From Antitrichia curtipendula (lineage: Eukaryota > Streptophyta > Bryopsida > Hypnales > Leucodontaceae): 64,000 bases of DNA. The stretch spans positions 17,008,981 to 17,072,980 of the forward strand of contig OX579640.1 of NCBI GenBank assembly GCA_951230915.1, given 5' to 3'. The position numbers were made by a program, and so were the translations under genes. Shown piece by piece: positions 35,437-47,293 of this stretch (position 1 is the stretch's first letter; every line of letters starts with the position of its first letter). The notes below the pieces were generated by a model. It was not told the DNA's origin. It did not search any database and saw only the letters and a program-made list of their open reading frames with translations.

Positions 35437-36884
35437 ATAAAACAAAACAAAACAAATATGAATAGATTTTTCTACTTTGAAAGTTTATGTTTTGAATTAT
35501 TGATATTTTTATTTGTTAATAATAATTAGTTACAATTTTTTGAAGTAAAAAAATACATTGTAGAATTGAAAAATAACTTTCACACCCCTATATATTTTTT
35601 TAAATTGTCTAAAAAATGAACAAAAAAATTCTAAAAATAACTCTCTATTGAAAGCTCATTTTGAGTTGAATGTTGATTCAATGGTCATCTAAATGTGTTC
35701 TCTATAATTATTTGAGTTGAAAAATATGCCATTTTAATTCATTTTCAACCTCTTCTAGAAATCATTTTATATTTTATTTGAGTTGGAAATTTTGGCAATA
35801 AGAAACTATAGTCATTATTAAACAATGCTCAAAATTTTAGGTTGAAATTATAATTTATTAGAAACTACTTGTTTGCATGTAGTTTGTTGTAGTAGAACTA
35901 AGTGCACCCCCCGAGACTATACCATCCTATTCTGACTAATGAGATGTAAGTTATGAGTACTTCAATATTATAGGCAATGAGGGAAAAAAAGACTTTCTTT
36001 GAACTTGATTAGAAGAATTTTCAAACTAATAAAATAACTTTAGATATTTGTTGCTTTTTAGAATTTTTTTACTTTAGAAATTTACAAATCTTAATTTCAT
36101 TCCAAAGTTATTAGTGATTTAGGTTTCTCTTTCATCATGTTCCACCTTCCACTTGGTACTGATGAATATGAGATTATTTAAAAAAGATTATCATGTATTT
36201 TCAATCCAAGTTCCAATATACAGACTAAATTGCACAAGTGAGGAGTACGTGCATTTTTTTCCTAAAATTATTGAAAGACAATACTTGACCTTTAGGAAGG
36301 GTTAAAAAAAACTATTTTTTGAAGTTTGGGCATTATAATCTTGCAATCAGTAGGATTTTGCACTTTGAAACTTTGGGAAGATATAATTTGTCAAATAAGT
36401 TTACAAATAATAATGTGGTTGGATTCCTAGAAGAATACAAAATGATGAAGATTTTTGCTTCGCTTTGTCAAAGAGTATTTTTGAAGCTTATTTTTACCTC
36501 TAAACATCAAAGAACTTTATGAATTAATTTGATTGGTTGTTTCACTATTTGTGAGACACATTACATATTTAGGGTGGAATTTGGAAAAAAGAAATTGGAA
36601 GGCTTGTGAAAAATAGATATAAAATTATGGCGTGTCAATTTTAGCATGCAAGGGTGTTGATCCTCTTTTATAGGTATCAGTAATGAGACTCCATCCCTTT
36701 AACATTGTTCTAAGTCTTCTTCAATAAGACTTCAAAGCCAATCAAAGGAATGAATCAATAATATTTACAAGTCAAATTCTACAAAATTGTGCCAAAATTG
36801 AATTTCCACATAGATTTTGAAAGGTTCATGTCACCCTAAATCAAACTTAAGATAACACTAAATCAAAATTTGGGGAGAACTACT

Positions 36885-37500
36885 AGTTAGTTCATTGGTA
36901 GCCGGTGGAATTGTGAAAAAAAATAGTTGCAATTCGAAAACACTGAAAAAAAAATAGTGAAAAAGTTCATTAAATATCCATTTAGAGTTTTAAATAAATA
37001 AATAAAATAGACTTGTTTAACCAAAAAAATGGATCATTATAAGACTTAAACAAAAATAATTGATAAAACTCAAAAAATGTCTCCAAAGTTGTCCCAAACC
37101 ACATGGAAGATGAAATCTGACAAACTTTGATAAAAAATACTCAACCCCTAAGTACCTAAATATTTTCTTGAATTTTTGCATATTTTTTTTTTATCTCAAG
37201 CTCATGAAATTCATCATACAAAAAGTGCTTTAAAAAAAATGCTAAGCACTAGTTTGGATGGATGAGAAGTTTTGTAGTAAAAAATGGCCTTCAATTGAAA
37301 ATTCTCTATTTATCTTCTAGATTTTGGATGTTGGAGCGCTAACCAAAGGGGCAATGTTTGAAAAAAAATCGGCAGCTAGTTCAAAGTTAGCTATTGGAAT
37401 TAGGAAAAACAAAGGTTGCAATTTGAAAACATCGGCAAAAATTTGGTGAAAAAATCTGTAAAATTCCTATTTAGAGTAAAAAATAGAGAAAATAACTAGA
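36885..37500. repeat. Pair of diverged direct repeats, about 480 bp apart
   Basis: The segments 36885-37015 and 37365-37500 share GTTGCAATT, GAAAACA, GGTGAAAAA-type and TATTTAGAGT blocks in the same order. They appear to be an old tandem duplication of a non-coding repeat. Confidence 0.5.
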
Positions 37501-38389
37501 CTTAGTTCTTCAAAAATTGATTTAATGAGTTTACATGATGTGGGCCCTTAATGTTGAGAGGCAATAAGGGCCCATGGTTTCTAGTTAGTGGGTGACCTTT
37601 TATTTAATTGTTGTGGAAAATGATAAAAAGGGGTATAAGGTAGGACCACCCACTTCCAACGAGAGCACTATATCCATCTGTAGGGTGTAGTTATTTCCAA
37701 CTAAGTCTGGAATAGATTTTCAATTGAAGCTTGAATTGTGTTTTTTTCTCCTTTTCAAGGTTGAAGCTAGTAAAGTTATGACACATGTCCCAAAGTAGTG
37801 AGCAAGAAAATAGGAAGTTATGAGTGGAAAAATAGTTCTTGAATGATCAGAATTGGAAGATTGTATATATATTCGACGTGGGTCGAGACCAACTTTTGGC
37901 TTCCAAAATTCACAATAATTTCAATTCAAGCTATAAAATTACCAAATTTATGACAACCTTCATCATTTCTATCTCTACACTTTTGGAAATATTTTCTTTG
38001 CCTTGCCTTCCATTATATTTCCACAAGTGTACAAGATAGAATTGACCCTCTCTACATCTCTATCTCTAAACTTCTAGAAATACATGCACAAAATTGCTCA
38101 AGTGGTCGATTATGGGTGGCTCCACCATAAATTCAAAAGTTCACTCTTTGTGAGTTCGCCAGGGACTCACTAACTCCTCCGTTTCTTTGTATTATTTCCT
38201 CATCAATGGAAATGGTATGATTCAAGAAATAAAAATATAAAAAAAAAACTAGAAAAAAAATTGGTTCAATATGAGAATTGAAGGAAATTAACCGGTAAAA
38301 CTGGAAAAAAAAAAATCCCCGAACACTGCAAATGGGTTAATTCATGCCAAATCTGACCCTCACGTACAAAACAATATTAACTTCCACTT

Positions 38390-38830
38390 CAATCTTGTCC
38401 TTTAGGACAAGGTTCAACCTCAAGTGACTCCAGGTCAGTGCCGACTGTTCCGTTGAGGTGACAGAGAGCCTACAGGAGAGTAGCTCTGCCCAACATGCCC
38501 CCCCCCCCCCCCCCCGTAACTGACCGCCTGACCCCCAAGTCAACAATCCGCTGACATTCCTCAGAAATCAATAATAGTTTTCTTGGTCGGGCAGTCACCC
38601 CGTCCGCCAATCCGCTTCCAGCCTTCCGCTGCCCTGTCCCACATGACCGTTGGAATTCCGGCTCCAGGCAAATCCCGACGCTGCCACCTGCACCTGTCAA
38701 GCACACTCTTCACACTAGTAAATTACGAAATCACGGCACGAAATCCGAGGCTCAGGGAGTCAGGGAGTCAGGGCTTGCATAGGGAAAAGCGCCCTCCCCC
38801 CCCTGCCCAGGATGCAGGCAGCCAGTGGCA
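38390..38830. other. GC-rich island with an 18-base poly(C) tract
   Basis: The local base composition rises sharply against the AT-rich surroundings. Positions 38498-38515 are an uninterrupted run of 18 C, and a 10-base-scale C-rich run occurs again near 38793. Short open frames on both strands show no recognisable motif. It could be a fragment of an inserted element or an unannotated transcription start region. Confidence 0.45.
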
Positions 38831-38979
38831 GGCAGGGTCGTTGTGGCTGTTTTTTCATTTATTTTGCGACATGGAGGGTTTGAAAAATACTGAAAAAAAC
38901 GGAATATTTTGAAAGAAAATATTGTCAGAAAATGAACAATTACAAATGGAGGATGAACAGGGTCCAATTTTGAATGAAT

Positions 38980-39566
38980 ATAAGGTAGGTACACCCCAAA
39001 TCGACCCTTTTAGCTACTGAGCCTAGTTACTATTATTAGATTGGTCAAATTTTCATATGTCCTTGTGGACAAGTGAAAGGAGGTTCCAACACACCATAGA
39101 ACATGGCATTTGGGTATTGTATGCAAAAGTTATTAAGGAACAAAGTTTGGTCCTAAAAGCGTTTCTTCTACATAGGTACATAACTTATTTTGGAGATGTA
39201 CACATAGTATAGATGGCGGTTTAAGATCAATGGCACATTTAGGTATACCTACCTTAGGTGTGTAAAGGTGGGCACCCACGAGACTGCCACTTTTCAGTAA
39301 TTGTGCCTAGGTTTTTTTTATGGGATGGATTCAATTTTCACTGATTTCACTTGGTTGGCAAATTGAAAGGAGGTTCCAATGCAACAAAGAACACAACATT
39401 TGAATACTATATGCAAAAGTTAGGAATGTTCAAAGTTTTATTTTTTGGGGTAGAGGTACTAGAATTGCATTTTTTCCTCATAGGTATATATTGATTTGGG
39501 AGATGTACACAAGTGATGATGGCCGTTTTCTATCACTGGCGCATTTTTGAGAGGTGCCTACCTTAT
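38980..39566. repeat. Inverted-ended element with internal duplication
   Basis: The left end TAAGGTAGGTACACC and the right end GGTGCCTACCTTA are inverted versions of each other. Inside, two direct copies of a block with GAAAGGAGGTTCCAA, TATGCAAAAGTTA and GGAGATGTACACA follow one another (about 39040-39290 and 39340-39566). It looks like a non-autonomous DNA element that has been partly duplicated. Confidence 0.55.
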
Positions 39567-42374
39567 GTATGTATGGCTAGGGGAATTGACCCCCTCATCA
39601 CCCCAACCAAGGGTGATTTAAAAAAATTGCTCCCTATTTTGTGTTGTGTTTATTGATAGTTCTTCCCATCTCCTACCTAAGTTGGGGCCTGTGATTGCAA
39701 ATATGAATTCAAAATTTCAAAATATTATCGTATGTTGCAAATAAAAAATTCCAATGTTTATCCCTATGGGACAATGAAGGTGACAATTCAAAAATTGCCA
39801 TGACTAATTGAGAAATTAGATTTTTCACCAATAAAGTCTAGACATGGTGAAGTACAAATGACACACTAGTATCAAATGGTTTTAAATATAAGTAAATCAA
39901 GTATACAAAACATTTTGAGAACATTTTGAGAGGCACATTTAGATGATTAAGTGATGTTTTTGGACTTAACATTGTCTATGTATATTCATGGATGTAAATA
40001 GCTTCACCACTATATTCATCATCCTTTCTAATTTTTTTCCAGATATAGATGATTGAGATATTGGCAATGTCATTGTACTTCGGATACACTAATATTTGCA
40101 ATAATTTTATTATAAGAGTACAATGACATTGCCAGAATTTGTAGGGATGTGGATGAACGGGCATACATCCACAATCTACAGATTTCAAGGATGAAAACAG
40201 CTTCATCACTCACCAAACGAAAGGAACGAAACATTTGGAAAACTGAAAGGAAGAAGCCACTGGCGCGGCTTGGTGGAGCGTACTCTTGTTGTCAGCTGCC
40301 GCTGAAGCTTCATAAAAGTGCGATTAGCTTTAATCACTGTATGAATTCATTGTGTTTGAAGTGTGTAAAATTTTCAATTACGGCATTTAGTCTGACTCGC
40401 ATGATCCCGACGTGGTCCTTTCGTCGCATCCTGCCTCCGTGCTTATTGTCTCCAGATAATGTTTATGGCTAGCCTGCGAATTGAAGGATATGTCACTTCT
40501 TCAATCTGCACGTTTCGTTATGTTCTTGCTCACCAGCTCCATTGCTGTCTGGAGATCTAGCCTTTGCTTGTCGTGAAGAGAGAGCCCGCAGCTAATTTCT
40601 TGAACAGGAGCATGCTTTCTTGAAATGCAGCTGAAAATTTGACTCAGCTCCGAGACGATCACTTTCATTTTTAGGCCTTCACTGAAGCGGATGTGTTGGA
40701 GCTGGTCTCTGTGGAATTGAATGCACTTCTACCGATTGAATGATTGTGATGATGGCGAATGTGTGGAATGCTTAGTTTAGGGTAATTAGTTTGTGAGTAA
40801 CCGGTTACGTTGCTGTTTTTTTCTAGTCCGGGAAGGTTATGGTTGTGGTCGTGGACATGGAGTGAAACTAAGGAAGACGTTGCCTGGCCGGGGATCAAGA
40901 GAGCCACCTACTTTCTTGTTCACTTTACCTCAAGGTCGTTGACGGAGATTTTAACAGCTCCGTCAACGAGCATTTAAGGATATGTACTGTGGATTTAACA
41001 TCTGTTCCAACGTCGGAAAGATCATGCGCTTCTTTGCGTTTGTCATTTCAACGGACTGCGTTGAGGAATCAGAATAGAACTTATATCGATATTCAATCGA
41101 GAACCGTTTCATCAGAGCTACTAATTGTATTGATCCGCTATTTTGTGAGGGAGTGCTACAGGTTTGGAAAGAGAATTTGCTGCGTTGCATCCCCAGAGTG
41201 TCGGGGAGGAAGGCTTTGGCTCTACTATCTTCTATACTATCTTTTACTAGATTCTAAATATTTGCTATCGACGGTCCTAACTGATTTCTTGAAGAAGCAG
41301 ACAGTGTCGTCTGCGTAGTAGAAAACGGTAGTGTACAAAGAATTCGTGTCAGTTGGATTTCCGACAGCGAATTCATTTCAAATTCATTGAGACCGGTGTG
41401 TTTCGACCCATTCTCCAGCTGTCCGGAAGTTGAAGCTCGACTTGCATTATAGTCGTGGTGTGTGTGACCATGCGATGGCCGTATAAGGAACTAGAAACTA
41501 TGATCGAGCTGTTTTTCGTTGCGAAATCCTCGAGGCTTGCGATATTACTTAATCGGCAGTACTCTTCCACAACCTCTGCTGATGTGAAAGTCTCTGCAGC
41601 TTTTCTCCTCGTTGTTGTTAGCCCGGATTGCTCGACTGGTGTGAATTCATAAAAATTGAAGTTCTGAAAAAACACGAAGGCAGTGAAGTTGATCGGACGG
41701 TGAACTTGGTGAATATATATATTTTTTTGATTTGAGTGAAATCCTCCAGCATTATACTTGATTCGAAAGAACGAGTACAATAGCGTAATTGTAAGCAGAT
41801 GTATAGAATGCAACTTTCTTCCCGCTGGTCAAGCCCTTTGTCTTGAAAGTCGTTGGTCCTCCCCCTCCCATTGCTTTGAGTGCCGGCAGGGACAATATAC
41901 AATTTCTCATGTGTACACTGTGCGTGCTCTTCTTCAGAACTTGGAACTGAGAGAAGAGAGGGCTATCAACCCGAACGAAAGCTTGATGTGCTTAGTCTGT
42001 TGGCGCGTTGTGTTGCTAGTTCAAATGCCCAAGCAGCAGAAGGCCACTCAATGTTTTTGAGGTCTTGTGGGATTTCTAAAACTATAAGTTACCAGCTAGA
42101 ATTCGCAACGTGAGAGAATCGACCGCATATTAAGAACCTTGAGACTGAACTGGCATCTAGTCAGTGGCTGGTAATTGGTCTCAGGCTTCAGCAGAATCAT
42201 TTCCATGCAAGAAAGAATCCTGACTTGTGTGTATCATCGTACTAAGGATTTGCTCTTAGAATACAGGCTGTACGTGATCATGCGATGCTAAACGACAGAA
42301 AGCAAGAGGTTCAGTGGAGGACCTTTGCAGGAGAGAAGAAGACCTACCACCAATATTACAACAGATGCTTCCTT
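39567..42374. other. Intergenic DNA and 5' region of the receptor kinase gene
   Basis: The left part is AT-rich. From about 40140 the composition becomes more balanced, consistent with promoter and leader of the receptor kinase starting at 42375. An 11-bp inverted repeat CGTTGACGGAG/CTCCGTCAACG at 40937-40968 can fold into a hairpin. An in-frame upstream ATG at 42285 would add 30 non-hydrophobic residues before the signal peptide and is considered leader. Transcription start was not determined. Confidence 0.4.
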
Positions 42375-45300
42375 ATGAGGACCCTGAGCTCATGCTGTAT
42401 CTACTTGTTGTTTACGACCTTATTCTTGCAAGTTCCTAGCTACGCGTTGTCGCCAGATGGTAAAAATCTCTGAACCTTCAATTCTAGATTTAGGCTTCGG
42501 AACATGGATAGTTCTTATCAGCAATGCCGCGCCTCACAACTTCCATGAATGTATATTAGTTCTTGCGGCTATATGTCAATGCAGAGTGCCTTCTTTGTAG
42601 GTTCTCACCTCCGAGCAAACCGTTTGCATCATTACTGCTGCGGGTATGTGAGTATGGAAGCAACCTGATATGCAAGTAGTAGATTCTGCAGTGCTCAGGA
42701 CCCTGCCTGTTGTGAAATCTTAGTCGCCCTTCCCTCGAGGACAACGGATATACGTGGGCAACAACCGGTATTGATACTTCAATTTTCTGTCTCAGGGGAA
42801 GCACTGTTAGCCTTTAAGCGAGGTTTGTTTAACGCCAATCAGATACTCAGGAGCTGGAACGAATCCCATCCTAATCCATGCTTGTGGTGGGGTGTCACAT
42901 GCCTCCCTCAAAGTGATCGAGTTTACATGCTGTAAGATATTTTCATCAACATGCTATTCTTATTTATTAGCTGTCTGACTCGGTGGATTTCGCCTGCGGC
43001 CCAAGAGTTTTCTGACATTAGGAAATAGCCATTCGTCTGGTATGTTCAGTGTGCTTAAGAGACCGAAGGCACAGGGGTTGACTCCCATCCTTTATCTACA
43101 GAGAGAGTTGAAACTCACTTTTCAAACTCCAGTGTGGAGAGTTTTCAATCCATTGCTTGTCAACTTCACTTTTTCTTTTGTGTAGGAACATTCCTCGTCG
43201 AAATTTGCGAGGGTTTATATCACCAGAAATTGGGAAGCTTGATCAGCTTCAAAGGCTGTAAGGACTTCAGACATTGCTCAGCATCTATCCCATCATAATG
43301 CAATCTTCACTTTGATAATAACTTATACTTCGATTTCCACTTGTCTTTCATTAATGCTTCGACTTCCTCGTTTCTGCAGGGGCCTTCATTACAACAAGTT
43401 TTATGGCCCCATTCCGTGGGAGATAAGCAAATGCACCAATCTAAAAGCATTGTAAGTTTCCTATGGCTCAATGTTCCTCCCTTCTCGCTAGCATGCTCAT
43501 TATTGCACATCTTAGAGAAGGAGTAGACACCACGTGGGGGTACCTTTTCATTGCATCCTATTTTTCGCACTGAGAGCAGTATAATACATTTAAATTGTCG
43601 TGGAATTATCTTCAATTTCAAGTTTGCTTCGTATATTCAGTCCAGTGTAAGAAACGATGTAATATAAACTTGATAATTTGGTCTGAGATTCAGGTACTTG
43701 CGAGGAAATTTTCTCACGGGTAGGATTCCTGGGGAGCTCGGCAATCTGCAGAACCTCAGAATATTGTGAGTGGCTCATTCCATTGAAATTCGCCTATCAG
43801 AGAGGCATCACTCCTCGAAAGCAATCCTTTATTGAAGACATGGCACTAAGAGATATACTGCAAGAAAATCGGTTTAGGGCTTAGGGTTTAGATTCTACAG
43901 AAACTGTGCCTGCGTGATGCCCTCGCAGATCCTGTTCAGCACTTAAGGAAAGAATTGACATTGTCATTGCCCACACTTTTGTAGGGATATTTCTAACAAT
44001 GGGTTGACCGGCAGCATCCCCCAATCTATCGGGCGCCTGTCACGGCTCATATTCCTGTAAGGGCCGCCACTTCTAGGGTTTATTTGCTCTCATGCCTGTT
44101 TCACATATTCCCAGTTATCTTATTTAGCCTCAAGAATAAGCACAGAAAAAATCGTTGATCACACATTTCAGACCCTAGTTGCCCCTCCCATCCATCGTCC
44201 AGATATGTGCCGATCAACTATTATCCTGCTTATCCCTAATCAGCGACATTGCAATCGGCAACGTTGCATGTTGGATTTTCTGTATCTCCTGAGAGAAATC
44301 TGGAGTTTTTCTTTGCGCAGGAATATCTCGGCCAACTTCCTGGTCGGAAGGATACCCACAGTTGGAGTGCTGGCAAATTTCGGCATTCTCTCGTGAGCCT
44401 ATGAAATCCTGGGTGATTAAATCATTATCAAGTTGTTTATTTCCCAGTCATGATTCTATTATTTCATTTGATCAAGTTTAACAGGTCATTATCGTCGTCC
44501 AGGTTCACTTCAAATCCTGGACTATGTGGACTCCAAGTCAATGTCTTATGCCAGAGTATTCCTCCTAGCAGTACTCCAAACACCTCAGTACTCCAACCTC
44601 CTGACATTTCTCCAGCTCCAGCTGTTGAACCCTTGCCTTTAGCAGGTAAACTTCTAGCACACTTACTGATGGTCAGCTTTGTTGAATTATCTATTCGTGG
44701 TTGGCATTGGTTTGCAATTAAGGGTATGGAGAAAGCTTGCCATAGTTCTGACAACAAAAAGACGTGGCGGAATCTAGGACTGACGAATGGATCTGCCGGG
44801 AGCTATGCAAACAGCCTTTTGATAAGCGCCATGGGCACCGTTGGCATTGCTCTCCTGGTAGCTGTCGTATGCTGCCTGGGCTTCTTCATTTACAAGAAGC
44901 GTTGCAGTAATCTGCACCAAGAGGTCCAAGTCAACAATGCAGATGGTCTCTTTCCTTCCTTCTGATTTCAAAGTTGACCATGGGTTGTGGTCATCTACAT
45001 CTGACTTAATAAATTCTGGTCTTATATTAAATAATGCACTACATTGTCTGACCATTGACAAGTCGATCTCTTGGTTTCTGTTTTGCAGGTTCTAAATTGG
45101 TGATGTTCCATAGTGATTTGCCCTACATTAAAGATAAAGTAATCAAGAAGATAGAAAGCTTAGGCGATTCGGACATAATTGGATCCGGTGGATTTGGTAC
45201 CGTGTACCGCTTAGTCATGGATGACGGTTGCATGTTTGCTGTTAAGAGAATTGTGAAACAGGGGGTGAGTTCCTCGCGATTGTTCGAGCAAGAGTTGGCA

Positions 45301-46847
45301 ATTCTAGGAAGTTTTAAGCACCGAAACTTGGTGAATCTGCGTGGCTACTGCAATGCGCCTTCAGCCAACCTGTTGATTTATGACTACTTAACGCAAGGAA
45401 ACCTTGACGACAATTTACACGGTAGTCGCGCTTTTCTGTAATATTTTTGAATTTGGGGACAATGGTATAAACTTGTCAATATCGATTCGTTGATGATCGA
45501 GTTCGTCTACGCAAAAAAAAACTGAACAGTTATTTGCGCTTCTAGTCTAAGATTTTGTTGAATTAATCGCGGGAAACCAACATTCCAAGCTTTTAGGCCT
45601 TCTAGTTCATTGGGAGCTTGTGACATCAACATCATGACTTTAATTCGATCTTGACTGCAGAGAGATCGCCAACTCAGGAGCGACTAAGCTGGAATACACG
45701 AATTAAAATTGCGATCGGCTCAGCTCGAGGAATTGCTTATCTACACCACGATTGCGTTCCCCGAATCATTCACAGGGACATCAAGTCCAGCAACGTTCTG
45801 TTAGACGAGAATTTGGAGCCTCATGTGTCCGATTTTGGCTTGGCAAAGCTATTGGAGGACAATTCCTCCCATGTAACAACGATTGTTGCTGGCACATTTG
45901 GTTATCTGGCACCGGGTAAGTGCTTCTCCATCCAATTTCCGAATCTCGCTATATGTGAAGGGTCTGACTTGAAGGGTTTCACAGGGGTTATTTCTGCATA
46001 AGGTAACTAATCCTTATGCTGCCCGTTACAAAGGTACTAACTGACACAGCGTATGGGATATTTGTGCAGAGTACATGCAAAGTGGGCGGGCCACAGAGAA
46101 GGGTGACGTCTATAGCTACGGTGTCATGCTACTGGAGTTGATTAGCGGCAAGCGGCCCACTGACGCTTCGCTCATTGAGAAAGGATTGCACTTAGTTAGT
46201 TGGGTAAGGATTCTCTATCGCAGTCTTGTAATCAATCTATCTATCTATATACATGTCCCGCTCCAGGATGTTGAAGCCCTGTCTTGAATTGCGAGAATTA
46301 ACATCGCCTGCTTGTGGCGTTATTTTCCACCACCCTTGAGATCAAAGTGCAGTCGGTATATTTTTCCAAATCTATTCTCTAATTTCAATGTTATAATGCT
46401 AACCATTCAACAATAGGTATGTTTCGGCGGTCTCGCTTTTGGGTACGCGCTTGGAATTAGTTGATCCTGCTTTGTTTGCAATCAAAAGATCATCTTCTAA
46501 CGACTCAAAAATCGAGATACCGGTCGAAAAATGTTTTGGAAAATTATTGTTTTCGTTCGTTTATGTGAGCACCCTTGTTTGTGTTTGTCTCGCAGGCCAC
46601 TGCTTGCATCCGAAGCAACCAAATAGAGGAGCTTGTGGAGAAGAGTTGCTTAGACGAAGTTCCAATAGAGCGTATTGAATCCACGCTGCGGATTGCCTTG
46701 CAGTGTATATCCCCGACGCCGGAGGAGCGGCCCACCATGGACAGGGTCGTGCAGTTACTCGAAGCTGACTCACTCTCAAGTTGTCCGAGTGACCTCAGCA
46801 ACTTTTTCAACTCTCCACTGTCGGATCAAGGTGGTCGTGAGCGTTAA
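42375..46847 (+). CDS. FEI: FEI-like leucine-rich-repeat receptor kinase, 13 exons
   Basis: Exons: 42375-42459, 42796-42931, 43186-43257, 43380-43451, 43694-43765, 43985-44056, 44321-44392, 44503-44645, 44778-44945, 45089-45421, 45661-45915, 46070-46203, 46596-46847; all GT-AG with consistent phases, 621 aa. Residues 1-24 are a signal peptide ending before ALSPDG. An N-cap with paired cysteines (CLWWGVTC) precedes five 24-residue LRRs, each encoded by its own 72-nt phase-2 exon, then a proline-rich spacer and one membrane helix (about 255-279). The kinase has glycine loop GSGGFG (329-334), Lys350, HRD 446-448, DFG 466-468 and APE 492-494, so it should be active. The layout and [27 protein letters not shown] blocks match FEI1/FEI2 (LRR subfamily XIII), which act at the plasma membrane in cell-wall signalling. 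Exon 8 could instead begin at 44485. Orthology to FEI is inferred. Confidence 0.92.
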
Positions 46848-47293
46848 AGTAGGTCCCCCGCTTCTTCTTTATTGTACATAACCACATTATTATTCAGAGA
46901 AGCACACACCTAGGAACATGTATTTCACGTCATTCTGAGCAGACTACAATACCAGGTACCAATTAGCAAACCCCAAATTTACAGTCATGTCCACACAATT
47001 GATGATACACAGTTGCAAGTGAGCATTATTTCGTTACAACAAAATTAGCATTCAAGCAATATGAGTTGAGAGAAGGGAAATAAAATCAATCGGCAGATGG
47101 TTCTTTACTATTGACCAGTGTTCCTGTTTTTCAAATCACTGAAATTCCACACAGATTATTTATTCATCACCACTGCCGGTGACTACGTAAGCCAGAAACA
47201 GGGCACACTTCAAACCCAGCTGCACTGTCTACCGAAAAGCAAAATCAAGAATGCAGGCCCACACTACATTCATGATGCACATGAACTGTGCAT
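46848..47293. other. 3' regions of two convergent genes
   Basis: The receptor kinase (plus) and the metallothionein (minus) converge here, so this 446-bp segment should hold both 3' untranslated regions. No coding region is supported. Confidence 0.5.

Larger units (their letters stand above)
35437..38979. other. AT-rich intergenic DNA with local repeats
   Basis: No gene is supported. It includes a pair of direct repeats at 36885-37015 and 37365-37500, a segment near 36785-36845 that recurs inverted near 52613-52670, and a GC-rich island at about 38390-38830 with an 18-base C tract. Confidence 0.5.

Noticed and set aside
46075..46287. Read-through of receptor-kinase exon 12 to a stop in the following intron
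   Set aside because: A good donor (TGG|GTAAGG at 46204) and an in-phase acceptor at 46596 restore the kinase C-lobe, so the read-through frame is an artefact of ignoring splicing.
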